Shown here piece by piece: positions 15,647-23,652 of a DNA stretch of 64,000 nt; position 1 is the stretch's first letter, and every line of letters starts with the position of its first letter. Where the stretch lies: NCBI RefSeq assembly GCF_023617245.1, contig NZ_CP067396.1:1860001-1924000 (forward strand), in the 5' to 3' direction. The DNA comes from Lysobacter enzymogenes (GTDB lineage: Bacteria; Pseudomonadota; Gammaproteobacteria; Xanthomonadales; Xanthomonadaceae). Under the pieces are notes generated by a model. The model saw only the letters and a list, made by a program, of their open reading frames with translations, had not been told where the DNA came from and searched no databases. Both the position numbers and the translations under genes were made by a program.

Positions 15647-17071
15647 TCAGGCCGCGGTGTGGGCGTCGTCGCCGAGCCGCACGCGGCCGCGCAGCGAGTT
15701 GGACAGGGCTTCGGTGATCGTCACGTCGACGAATCGGCCGATCAGCCGCTTCGGCGCCGGGAAGTTCACCGAGCGCATGTTCTCGGTCTTGCCGGTGAGT
15801 TCGTCGGGGTTCTTGCGCGAGGGGCCTTCCACCAGCACCCGCTGCACGCTGCCGACCATGGCCTGGGAGATCTTCGCCGCGTTGGCGTTGATCGCCGCCT
15901 GCAGGCGCGACAGGCGCGCGTGCTTCTCCTCGCTGGTGACGGTGTCCTCCAGGTCGGCGGCCGGGGTGCCCGGGCGGCGCGAGTAGATGAAGGAGAACGA
16001 CTGGTCGAAGCCGACGTCCTCGATCAGCCTCATGGTCTTCTCGAAGTCGGCCTCGGTCTCGCCGGGGAAGCCGACGATGAAGTCCGAGGAGATCGAAATG
16101 TTCGGCCGCACCGCGCGCAGCTTGCGGATCTTCTGCTTGAACTCCAGCGCGGTGTAGCCGCGCTTCATCGCCGAGAGGATGCGGTCGCTGCCGGCCTGCA
16201 CCGGCAGGTGCAGGTAGTCGGCCAGCTGCGGCACGTCGCGGTAGGCCTCGACCAGCGAGTCGGAGAACTCCAGCGGGTGCGAGGTGGTGAAGCGGATGCG
16301 GTCGACGCCGTCGATTTCGGCGATGGTGCGGATCAGCAAGCCGAGGTCGGCGACCCCGGCGCTGCTGGCACCGTCTTCGCCTGCGATCGGTCCGCGATAC
16401 GCGTTGACGTTCTGGCCGAGCAGATTGATCTCGCGTACGCCCTGCGCGGCGAGTTGGGCGACTTCCACCAGCACGTCTTCGAACGGCCGGCTGACTTCCT
16501 CGCCGCGGGTGTACGGCACCACGCAGAACGAGCAGTACTTCGAGCAGCCTTCCATGATCGAGACGAACGCGCTCGGGCCTTCGGCGCGCGGCTCGGGCAG
16601 GCGGTCGAACTTCTCGATCTCGGGGAAGCTGATGTCGACCTGCGGCAGCCCGGTCTCGCGCTTGGCGCGGATCAGCTCGGGCAGGCGGTGCAGGGTCTGC
16701 GGGCCGAACACCAGGTCGACGTGCGGGGCGCGCTTGACGATCGCCGCGCCTTCCTGCGAGGCGACGCAGCCGCCGACGCCGATGATGACCTGGCGCTCGC
16801 CCTGCTTGTGTTGCTTCCAGCGGCCGAGCTGGCTGAACACCTTCTCCTGCGCCTTCTCGCGGATCGAGCAGGTGTTGATCAGGATGACGTCGGCTTCGGA
16901 CGCGTCGTTGGTGAGTTCCAGGCCGTCGCTGGCGGCGAGCACGTCGGCCATCTTGGCCGAGTCGTACTCGTTCATCTGGCAACCGTGGGTTTCGATGAAG
17001 AGCTTCTTCGCGCCCGGCCGGGACGGCGGGGCGACGCCCGGCAGGGCGGGCAGGGGATGCAGGTCGGTCAT
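15647..17071 (-). CDS. miaB: tRNA-2-methylthio-N6-dimethylallyladenosine synthase MiaB
   Basis: A 474-residue methylthiotransferase. The N-terminal UPF0004 domain has Cys31 (THGCQMNEYDS), Cys68 (INTCSIREKA) and Cys102 (GGCVASQEG) for the auxiliary cluster. The radical-SAM motif CSKYCSFC gives Cys176, 180 and 183. A TRAM domain closes the protein (ALSNSLRGRV). It adds the 2-methylthio group to i6A37 in tRNAs reading UNN codons. In many relatives it lies immediately upstream of phoH-ybeY; here those genes are elsewhere in the window. Confidence 0.96.
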   Translation of the reverse strand: MTDLHPLPALPGVAPPSRPGAKKLFIETHGCQMNEYDSAKMADVLAASDGLELTNDASEADVILINTCSIREKAQEKVFSQLGRWKQHKQGERQVIIGVGGCVASQEGAAIVKRAPHVDLVFGPQTLHRLPELIRAKRETGLPQVDISFPEIEKFDRLPEPRAEGPSAFVSIMEGCSKYCSFCVVPYTRGEEVSRPFEDVLVEVAQLAAQGVREINLLGQNVNAYRGPIAGEDGASSAGVADLGLLIRTIAEIDGVDRIRFTTSHPLEFSDSLVEAYRDVPQLADYLHLPVQAGSDRILSAMKRGYTALEFKQKIRKLRAVRPNISISSDFIVGFPGETEADFEKTMRLIEDVGFDQSFSFIYSRRPGTPAADLEDTVTSEEKHARLSRLQAAINANAAKISQAMVGSVQRVLVEGPSRKNPDELTGKTENMRSVNFPAPKRLIGRFVDVTITEALSNSLRGRVRLGDDAHTAA

Positions 17072-17118
17072 GGCGGGTCCGGGAGGGGCGGCGGTTATTC
17101 CGCGCCGGGCGAGCGAGA

Positions 17119-17187
17119 AGCGAGCGTGGAGGAGCGAGGAGTGAGCGAAAGCGGGCTCCGCTCACTCCTCGCTCCTCCACGCTCGCT
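17119..17187. repeat. Perfect 29-bp inverted repeat with 11-bp loop
   Basis: Arm one (17119-17147) and arm two (17159-17187) are exact complements built from GAGCGAGGAGTGAGCG-like units. The repeat sits in the 225-bp space between the divergent miaB and lytic transglycosylase genes. It would cruciform in supercoiled DNA or give a very strong RNA hairpin on either transcript. No T-run follows on either side. Confidence 0.85.
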
Positions 17188-17296
17188 CCTAGAAGTATAC
17201 CGCCAGCCGCCGCGATCCCAGCCAAGCCGCGGCCCCCGTCACATTCTGCGCCGGCCCCCTTGGCAGTGTCGGCCCGGGCAGGGGACACTGGGCCGG

Positions 17297-18307
17297 ATGA
17301 GGGGGAGCTCGCTGCTGCTGGGGGTACTGGGGTTGCTGGCGTTCGCGCCGGCGGCGGCCGGTACGCTTTGGCGCTGCGACAGCCCCAGCGGCGAGCGCAG
17401 CTACGTCAGCAAGAAGGTCAAGGGCGCGACCTGCACCGTCGTCAGCCAGTACACCAGCAAGGCCAGCCGCCCGCGCGATCCCACTCCGGTGGCCTACGCC
17501 CCGCCCAAGCCGGCACCGGCGATGGGCTCGGTCGGCGCCGGCGGCGACGCGGCGATTCCGGCCTCGGCCCACAGCAACCCGCCGGCGACCTATGCCGGCG
17601 CGGCCGCGGCCATGGTCGCCGGCGGCATCAGCGGCGCCGCCACGGCCAGCGCGCCGGCTCCGGCCGTCGCGTCCGCGCCCGCCGCGGCGCCGGTCCCGGC
17701 GGCGCCGGGGCAGGCGCCGACCCGGCTGGTCCAGGGCCAGATTTATTCCTACGTCCAGGACGGGGTCCGCCACTACGTCAGCAAGCGGCCCAAGGGGCTG
17801 GCCAACGCCACCCAGATGCGGACCATCCGCTACAGCTTCATCGAGACCTGCTTCGCCTGCGCCGCCCGGCCCGGGGTCAACTTCGGCACGCTGCGGCTCA
17901 ACACCGCGGCCTACTCGGCCGAGATCGCCGCGGCCGCGCGCCAGCACGGGGTCGAGGAGGCGATCGTGCGCGCGATCATCCACGCCGAATCGGCCTACAA
18001 CCCCAATGCGCTGTCGCGCGCCGGGGCGCAGGGGCTGATGCAGTTGATGCCGGCCACCGCGCGCCGCTTCGGCGTCGGCAACGCCTTCGACGCCAGCCAG
18101 AACATCCAGGGCGGGGTGCAGTACCTGGCCTGGCTGCTCAAGCGCTTCAACGGCGACCTGACCCTGGCCTCGGCGGGCTACAACGCCGGCGAGGGCGCGG
18201 TCGACAAGTACAAGGGCGTGCCGCCGTATTCCGAGACCCAGCGCTACGTCCAGCGCGTCGCGGTGCTGGCCCAGCGCTACCGTTCCGCCGGCGTGGTGCA
18301 GCGCTGA
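17297..18307 (+). CDS. Lytic transglycosylase (SLT domain), exported
   Basis: A 336-residue protein from ATG 17297. The signal peptide is MRGSSLLLGVLGLLAFAPAAAG. The C-terminal SLT domain (~residues 200-325) has the catalytic Glu231 in HAESAYNP, then GAQGLMQLMPATA and AGYNAGEGAVDKYKGVPPY. It cleaves the MurNAc-GlcNAc bond of peptidoglycan. Between them is a Pro/Ala-rich linker. A short motif occurs twice, SYVSKKVKG (35-43) and HYVSKRPKG (159-167), the first near the start of the mature protein and the second just before the catalytic domain; both resemble the DUF4124 type of cell-envelope module. Confidence 0.9.
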   Translation: MRGSSLLLGVLGLLAFAPAAAGTLWRCDSPSGERSYVSKKVKGATCTVVSQYTSKASRPRDPTPVAYAPPKPAPAMGSVGAGGDAAIPASAHSNPPATYAGAAAAMVAGGISGAATASAPAPAVASAPAAAPVPAAPGQAPTRLVQGQIYSYVQDGVRHYVSKRPKGLANATQMRTIRYSFIETCFACAARPGVNFGTLRLNTAAYSAEIAAAARQHGVEEAIVRAIIHAESAYNPNALSRAGAQGLMQLMPATARRFGVGNAFDASQNIQGGVQYLAWLLKRFNGDLTLASAGYNAGEGAVDKYKGVPPYSETQRYVQRVAVLAQRYRSAGVVQR

Positions 18308-18722
18308 GCCGGGCGCCGCATCGGCGCCGCGCATCCGTGCCGGGCGCGCCCGGCGGCCCGAACGTCCTGGTGCGAATCCCCCTGCGGCGCACGCCGCCCG
18401 CGCCGATCCGGCCAAGCCGGCGCGCCGCCTCGGCAAAGCCGTTCGCGCGCCGCGGCCGCGCCGGAGCCCCGGCCGCGCGCGCGGCGCGGCCGGGCGCCGC
18501 GCGCAAACGCCTTGCGAATCCGGGGCTTGTGCGCGCGGTCGCGTCCGGGCGGGGCCGGTCGCGGTTTTGCAAGAGCGCGGATTGTCGCGCCCTTAACGGT
18601 TCCGCTACACTTCCCCGTCTTTTGAGCCGCCAGCCTTTCGCCAGTGGTTGTGTTTGGTTTATAGCCATCGGTTCCGGGTTGTGCGGCGTTACCCTCGCAT
18701 TGCAGATTTCGCGGAGTGCCGG
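18308..18722. other. Intergenic region with petA promoter
   Basis: These 415 bp have no gene I can support. The left half is very GC-rich, and ORFs there look like shadows. The right part becomes AT-richer and holds the candidate petA promoter at 18582-18611. Confidence 0.55.
18582..18611 (+). promoter_or_regulatory. Candidate sigma-70 promoter for petABC
   Basis: TTGTCG (18582-18587) and TACACT (18606-18611) are separated by 18 bp, about 110 bp before the petA ATG. It is the best promoter-like match in a region that must drive the bc1 operon. Confidence 0.45.
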
Positions 18723-19343
18723 ATGGCCAACCAAGGGGTCAACGATCCTATCAACACGGGCCGACGTCGGTTCCTCACCGCCACCACCGCGGTGGTCGGG
18801 GCGGTCGGAGCCGGTTTTGTGGCAGTGCCTTTCATCAAGTCCTGGAATCCCAGCGCCCGCGCGAAGCTCGCCGGCGCGCCGGTGACCGCGGACATCACCG
18901 GGCTGGCCGAAGGCCAACGCCTGATCCTGGAGTGGCGCGGCCAGCCGATCTGGATCGTCAAGCGCTCCAAGGCGATCCTCGACGCGCTGCCGACCCTGGA
19001 CGGCCACCTGCGCGATCCCAAGTCCGAGAACAAGGACCAGCAGCCCGAGTACGTGTTCAAGGCGAGCCCGGAACTGCGCTCGCTCAAGCCCGACATCTCG
19101 GTCCTGGTCGGCCTGTGCACGCACCTGGGCTGTTCGCCGGAAATGAAGGCCGAGATCCGGCCCGAGCCGTTCGACCCGGAATGGAAGGGCGGCTACTTCT
19201 GCCCCTGCCACAAGTCGCGCTTCGACATGGCCGGCCGCGTGTTCCAGGGCGTGCCCGCGCCGATCAACCTGCTGGTGCCTCCGCACCACTACGAGAACGA
19301 CAACACGATCGTGATCGGCGTCGATCCGGCGAAGGGGGCATAA
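18723..19343 (+). CDS. petA: Ubiquinol-cytochrome c reductase Rieske iron-sulfur subunit
   Basis: 206 residues from ATG 18723. A twin-arginine-like signal (GRRRFLTATTAVVGAVGAGF) anchors the protein and directs Tat export. The Rieske cluster ligands are Cys132 and His134 in CTHLGC, and Cys160 and His163 in CPCHKSRFD; Cys137 and Cys162 form the disulfide. It passes electrons from quinol to cytochrome c1 on the periplasmic side of the bc1 complex. It is first in petABC, with petB starting 3 bp after its stop. Confidence 0.97.
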   Translation: MANQGVNDPINTGRRRFLTATTAVVGAVGAGFVAVPFIKSWNPSARAKLAGAPVTADITGLAEGQRLILEWRGQPIWIVKRSKAILDALPTLDGHLRDPKSENKDQQPEYVFKASPELRSLKPDISVLVGLCTHLGCSPEMKAEIRPEPFDPEWKGGYFCPCHKSRFDMAGRVFQGVPAPINLLVPPHHYENDNTIVIGVDPAKGA

Positions 19344-19346
19344 GCC

Positions 19347-20606
19347 ATGGCCAACATCCTCACGCGTACCGCCAACAACGTCTTCGGCTGGGTCACCGAC
19401 CGCGCGCCCGGCATGATGCCGATGTACCGCAAGCACATGAGCGAGTACTACGCGCCGAAGAACTTCAACATCTGGTACTACTTCGGTTCGCTCGCGCTGC
19501 TGGTGCTGGTCAACCAGATCGTCACCGGCATCTTCCTGACGATGCACTTCAAGCCGTCCGCGGCCGAGGCGTTCTCGTCGGTCGAATACATCATGCGCGA
19601 CGTGGAGTGGGGCTGGCTGATCCGCTACATGCACAGCACCGGCGCCTCGCTGTTCTTCATCGTCGTGTACCTGCACATGTTCCGCGGCCTGCTGTACGGC
19701 TCCTACCAGAAGCCGCGCGAGCTGGTGTGGATCCTGGGCATGCTGATCTACCTGGTGCTGATGGCCGAAGCCTTCATGGGCTACGTGCTGCCGTGGGGCC
19801 AGATGTCGTTCTGGGGCGCCAAGGTCATCATCTCGCTGTTCGGCGCGATCCCGGTGATCGGCAACGGCCTGACCGAGTGGATCATGGGCGACTACCTGCC
19901 CGGCGACGCCACCCTCAACCGCTTCTTCGCCCTGCACGTGATCGCGCTGCCGCTGGTGCTGCTGCTGCTGGTCGTGCTGCACCTGGGCGCGCTGCACGAA
20001 GTGGGTTCCAACAACCCCGAGGGCGTCGACACCAAGCACGGTCCGAAGGGCAACCGTTGGGACGCCAACAAGCCGATCGACACCATCCCGTTCCATCCGT
20101 ACTACACGGTCAAGGACCTGTTCGGCGTCGGCTTCTTCCTGATGCTGGCGGCCTTCATCATCTTCTTCGCCCCGGCGATGGGCGGCTGGTTCCTCGAGCA
20201 CGACAACTTCACCGAGGCCAACCGCCTGGTGACGCCGGAGCACATCAAGCCGGTGTGGTACTACACCCCGTACTACGCGATGCTGCGGGTGATCCCCGAC
20301 AAGCTCGGCGGCGTGATCGTGATGTTCCTGGCGATCGCGATCCTGTTCCTGGTGCCGTGGCTGGACCGCTGCAAGGTCAAGTCGGTGCGCTACCGCGGCC
20401 TGATCAGCAAGTTCATGCTGATGCTGCTGGCGGTGTGCTTCGTGTGGCTGGGCAAGATCGGCGCCGGCCCCGGCACCGACCCGGTCGAGACCGTCATCGG
20501 CCGCGTGCTGACCTTCCTGTACTTCGCTTTCTTCATCACCATGCCGGTGTGGACGAAGCTGGACAAAACAAAGCCGGTCCCGGAACGGGTGACGATGCAT
20601 GACTAA
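19347..20606 (+). CDS. petB: Cytochrome b of the bc1 complex
   Basis: A 419-residue integral membrane protein with eight or nine helices. The four haem ligands are His96 and His110, His197 and His212. The Qo-site motif, usually PEWY, reads PVWY here (residues 302-305). The C-terminal part has the extra helices of bacterial cytochrome b. It carries quinol oxidation and quinone reduction in complex III. The petC start lies inside its 3' end (8-bp overlap). Confidence 0.97.
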   Translation: MANILTRTANNVFGWVTDRAPGMMPMYRKHMSEYYAPKNFNIWYYFGSLALLVLVNQIVTGIFLTMHFKPSAAEAFSSVEYIMRDVEWGWLIRYMHSTGASLFFIVVYLHMFRGLLYGSYQKPRELVWILGMLIYLVLMAEAFMGYVLPWGQMSFWGAKVIISLFGAIPVIGNGLTEWIMGDYLPGDATLNRFFALHVIALPLVLLLLVVLHLGALHEVGSNNPEGVDTKHGPKGNRWDANKPIDTIPFHPYYTVKDLFGVGFFLMLAAFIIFFAPAMGGWFLEHDNFTEANRLVTPEHIKPVWYYTPYYAMLRVIPDKLGGVIVMFLAIAILFLVPWLDRCKVKSVRYRGLISKFMLMLLAVCFVWLGKIGAGPGTDPVETVIGRVLTFLYFAFFITMPVWTKLDKTKPVPERVTMHD

Positions 20607-21372
20607 CCACAGCCAGCCTCTCCGGAAGACCCGCATCGTGAAGAAGCTCGCCACTTTCGTCGCCGGCCTGCTCGTGTCGGTCACCGCTTACGCCTCCGGC
20701 GGCGGCGACTTGCTGCAGTCGGGCACCGACCTGAGCGACCGCGCGTCGCTGCAGCGCGGCGCCCAGCTGTACATGAACTACTGCTCGGGCTGCCACTCGC
20801 TGAAGTACCTGCGCTACTCGCGCATGGCCGAAGACCTGGGCCTGACCGAAGACGAGGTGATGAACAACCTCAACTTCACCGGCGCCAAGTTCGGCGAGCA
20901 GATCCAGGTCAACCTGACCGCGGAACACGCCAACCAGTGGTTCGGCAAGATGCCGCCGGATCTGAGCCTGATCACCCGCGTGCGCGGCAGCGACTGGGTC
21001 TACACCTACCTCAACCAGTTCTACCTGGACGAGTCGCGGCCGCTGGGCTGGAACAACAAGCTGTTCCCGAACGCTTCCATGCCCAACCCGCTGTGGGAGC
21101 TGCAGGGCTTGCAGCACGCCGAGTACGGCGAGAAGGACAAGGCGACGGGCGAGCGTCCGGTGCACGGCCTCAAGATCGAGCAGGCCGGCAAGCTCGACGA
21201 AGCCGGCTTCCGCACCGCGACCCGCGACATCACCGCTTTCCTCGAGTACGCCGGCGAACCCGCGGCGCTCAAGCGCCAGAGCCTCGGCGTCTGGGTGATC
21301 CTGTTCCTCGCTCTGTTCACCTTCCTCGCCTACCTGCTGAAGACCGAGTACTGGCGCGACGTGGAACATTGA
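20599..21372 (+). CDS. petC: Cytochrome c1
   Basis: 257 residues. A signal peptide (KKLATFVAGLLVSVTAYA) precedes the haem c site CSGCH (Cys62, Cys65, His66). A C-terminal anchor helix (GVWVILFLALFTFLAYLL) ends in EYWRDVEH. It receives electrons from the Rieske protein and passes them to soluble or membrane cytochrome c. A strong terminator follows directly, so petABC is one unit. A GTG at 20638 is an alternative start closer to the signal peptide. Confidence 0.96.
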   Translation: MTNHSQPLRKTRIVKKLATFVAGLLVSVTAYASGGGDLLQSGTDLSDRASLQRGAQLYMNYCSGCHSLKYLRYSRMAEDLGLTEDEVMNNLNFTGAKFGEQIQVNLTAEHANQWFGKMPPDLSLITRVRGSDWVYTYLNQFYLDESRPLGWNNKLFPNASMPNPLWELQGLQHAEYGEKDKATGERPVHGLKIEQAGKLDEAGFRTATRDITAFLEYAGEPAALKRQSLGVWVILFLALFTFLAYLLKTEYWRDVEH

Positions 21373-21384
21373 CGTAGTTCGCCT

Positions 21385-21415
21385 GGAAAACCCGCGCCAC
21401 AAGCGCGGGTTTTCC
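21385..21415 (+). terminator. Rho-independent terminator of petABC
   Basis: A perfect 12-bp stem, GGAAAACCCGCG / CGCGGGTTTTCC, with a 7-base loop, begins 12 bp after the petC stop. The A-tract/T-tract symmetry makes it work in either direction. Confidence 0.85.
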
Positions 21416-21549
21416 GTTAGGGTTGACGGTCTGGCGAGCCGGCAATCTGCGCAAAGCCGGGGTGTGCGGGCTCGAGGCCGTGACGACCTTCCACACAGGG
21501 TGGAGGGCGTCTTGCGACTGGCGGATTCCGGTCGTTGGAGAGGTCGATG

Positions 21550-22185
21550 ATGGCGGCGAGCCCCCGTATGCGTAATGCCCTGACTCTGTTTTCGTCTACC
21601 GACTGCGTGCTGTGCCACCGCGTCCGGCTGGTGCTGGCGGCCAAGGGCGTCACCTACGACCTGATTCCGGTCGATCCGCAGAACCCGCCGGAAGACCTCG
21701 TCGACCTCAACCCCTATCACTCGGTGCCGACCCTGGTCGAGCGCGACCTGGTCCTGTACGCGGCCAGCGTGGTCAGCGAGTACCTCGACGAGCGCTATCC
21801 GCATCCGCCGCTGATGCCGGTCGACCCGCTTTCGCGCGCGCGCCTGCGCCTGGCGATGCTGCGCCTGGAGCACGACTGGGTGCCGCAGGTGCAGGCGATC
21901 CAGATGGGCAACAAGGTCCAGGCCGAGGCCGCGCGCAAGCGCCTGAAGGAACTGCTGACCGCCTCGGTGCCGCTGTTCAAGGCCAGCAAGTTCTTCCTGA
22001 ACCCGGAAATGAGCCTGGCCGATTGCGCCATGGCGCCGATCATCTGGCGCCTGCCCTCGCTCGACGTGCCGCTGCCGAAGGACGCCAAGGCGATCGAGGA
22101 TTACGGCAACCGCATCTTCCGCAACCCGGGCTTCTCGCGCAGCCTGACCGACCAGGAACGCAAGCTGCGCGACATGCCGATGTGA
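21550..22185 (+). CDS. sspA: Stringent starvation protein A (GST-fold)
   Basis: 211 residues from ATG 21550, which lies 6 bp after GGAGAGG; two other in-frame ATGs flank it. The N-terminal thioredoxin-like half (ALTLFSSTDCVLCHRVRLVL, SVPTLVERDLVLYAASVVSEYLDERYP) and the C-terminal helical half are of GST type, without a catalytic Ser/Tyr, as is normal in SspA. SspA binds RNA polymerase and helps adaptation to starvation and acid. It lies between petABC and sspB, the standard gammaproteobacterial order. Confidence 0.94.
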   Translation: MAASPRMRNALTLFSSTDCVLCHRVRLVLAAKGVTYDLIPVDPQNPPEDLVDLNPYHSVPTLVERDLVLYAASVVSEYLDERYPHPPLMPVDPLSRARLRLAMLRLEHDWVPQVQAIQMGNKVQAEAARKRLKELLTASVPLFKASKFFLNPEMSLADCAMAPIIWRLPSLDVPLPKDAKAIEDYGNRIFRNPGFSRSLTDQERKLRDMPM

Positions 22186-22381
22186 GCGCGGGCCGCGCGG
22201 GCGTCGCCCGCGACGGCGACGGCTTCGGCGCGGGCCGCATGGGGCGGCTTGGAGACGGCGCCGCGCGCGGCCGGGCGCGGCCGCACCGCGCGACGCGGAC
22301 CGGGCCGGGCGGACGCGCGATCGCGGCGCCGATGCGCGGCGAAATCCTCTGTCCGGGCGCGCCAGGCGTTAAACTGCGCGC

Positions 22382-22876
22382 ATGAGCGAAAGCAGCACCT
22401 CGATGACCAGCCACCGCCCCTATCTGTTGCGGGCGCTGTACGAATGGATCGCCGACAACGGCATGACCCCGCACCTGCTGGTCGACGCCACGCGTCCGGC
22501 CGTGCAGGTGCCCGCGCACGCGGTCAAGGAAGGCAAGATCGTGCTCAACGTGGCCGCGCGCGCGGTCTCGCACCTGGAAATGGGCAACGACTTCATCCGC
22601 TTCAGCGCGCGCTTCGGCGGCGTCAGCCATCCGGTCAACGTGCCGGTCGGCGCGGTGCTGGCGATCTATGCGCGCGAGACCGGGCAGGGCATGGCGCTGC
22701 CGGAGGACGCCAGCCTGGAAGACGCCGCGCTCGACGAGGCGTCCTCCGAGCAGCCCGAGTCGGCCGCGCCGTCGCCGCAGCTCAGCGCCGTGCCGAGCGA
22801 CCCGCCGGACGGCGACGACGACGGCCCGCACACCCCGACGCCGCGCCGCGGCGGGCACCTGCGCATCGTCAAATAG
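22382..22876 (+). CDS. sspB: ClpXP adaptor SspB
   Basis: 164 residues. The N-terminal substrate-binding domain (RPYLLRALYEWIADNGMTPHLLVDA, FIRFSARFGGVSHPV, VGAVLAIYARETGQGM) is followed by an acidic flexible linker and the C-terminal ClpX-binding tail GGHLRIVK. SspB brings ssrA-tagged proteins to ClpXP. A gap of ~196 bp separates it from sspA, so it may also have its own promoter. Confidence 0.95.
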   Translation: MSESSTSMTSHRPYLLRALYEWIADNGMTPHLLVDATRPAVQVPAHAVKEGKIVLNVAARAVSHLEMGNDFIRFSARFGGVSHPVNVPVGAVLAIYARETGQGMALPEDASLEDAALDEASSEQPESAAPSPQLSAVPSDPPDGDDDGPHTPTPRRGGHLRIVK

Positions 22877-23033
22877 CCGCGGTCGCCAGCTGAGCCGCAG
22901 GCGCCGCGAGCCGCCCGCGCTCGCGCCCGCTTCCCGTCGCAGCGTCTCGAGCCGCGACCTCGCGGGCGTACCGCGGCGCAGCCGTGGCCTCATAGCCGCG
23001 CTCGTTCCACTCGCCGCGTCGTCGCACCCGCCC

Positions 23034-23064
23034 CCTGTAGGAGCGGCGCAAGCCGCGACCGCGC
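23034..23064 (+). repeat. GTAGGAGCGGCGCAAGCCGCG repeat, single copy
   Basis: CTGTAGGAGCGGCGCAAGCC and the following GCGACCGCGCC match the plus copy at 8711-8740 almost base for base. Confidence 0.75.
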
Positions 23065-23095
23065 CAGTTCAATTACGGCGCGCCCACCACCGGCC

Positions 23096-23203
23096 CGTCG
23101 TTCCGGCGAAAGCCGGAATCCATTTTGCTTCTGCTCCTGCTCGCGCTGCGCCGCAAACAGACAAGCGAGATCAAAATGGATTCCGGCTTTCGCCGGAATG
23201 ACG
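23096..23203. repeat. Inverted pair of TTCCGGCGAAAGCCGGAATCC repeats
   Basis: Left copy 23096-23127, right copy 23171-23203, separated by ~43 bp of unrelated sequence. This is the same design as at 14918-15032, with conserved arms and a variable centre, as expected for a mobile non-autonomous element. Confidence 0.85.
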
Positions 23204-23267
23204 GCATGGGGAGGTGCGGCTTCGGGTCGTGGTGGCGGAGCTGCGTCGCTTCGGTTGGCCCGACCCG

Positions 23268-23591
23268 TCAGTGCAACTGCGAGGGCTCGCGCGTGACCGG
23301 ACCGCTGAACGCCACCAGCCGGTCGCCGCGCAGCACCAGCCGGCCGATGTGGCGGTCTTCGCCGTCGATGGAGTAGTCGAAGCGGAAGGTGCGTTCGAAG
23401 CCGAGCCAGCCGCTCTCGCGGCGGATCACCCTCAGGCCGATCGCGTGCACGCTCTGGTCGAGCCATTGCACCCCGGCCGCGCGGCAGGCGTCGCGGCCGA
23501 CGACTTCGGCGCGTTCGGCGGCGGCGCGGCCGGCGCTCCAGAACGAGAACGCGGCGGCGCCGAAGATCATCAACAGGATCAGGGTAGGCAT
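23268..23591 (-). CDS. DUF3301-like membrane-anchored protein
   Basis: 107 residues from ATG 23591; an upstream start would add ten. One N-terminal membrane helix (LILLMIFGAAAFSFW) precedes a small domain with AERAEVVGRDACRAAGVQWLD, RRESGWLGFERTFRF and DYSIDGEDRHIGRL, matching the DUF3301 pattern known from proteobacteria. Function is unknown. It lies 61 bp downstream of nadC on the same strand, and could share its transcript. Confidence 0.75.
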   Translation of the reverse strand: MPTLILLMIFGAAAFSFWSAGRAAAERAEVVGRDACRAAGVQWLDQSVHAIGLRVIRRESGWLGFERTFRFDYSIDGEDRHIGRLVLRGDRLVAFSGPVTREPSQLH

Positions 23592-23652
23592 GGCGTGTTC
23601 TTGGCGGCGGGATCGGCGCAACGCAAGGGGGCGGGCGCCCCGGTCGATGCGG

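Larger units (their letters stand above)
22877..23267. other. Intergenic region with two repeat families
   Basis: No gene is supported in these 391 bp between convergent genes. It holds a GTAGGAGCGGCGC element (23034-23064) and an inverted pair of the CCGGCGAAAGCCGG family (23096-23203), side by side. Confidence 0.65.
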
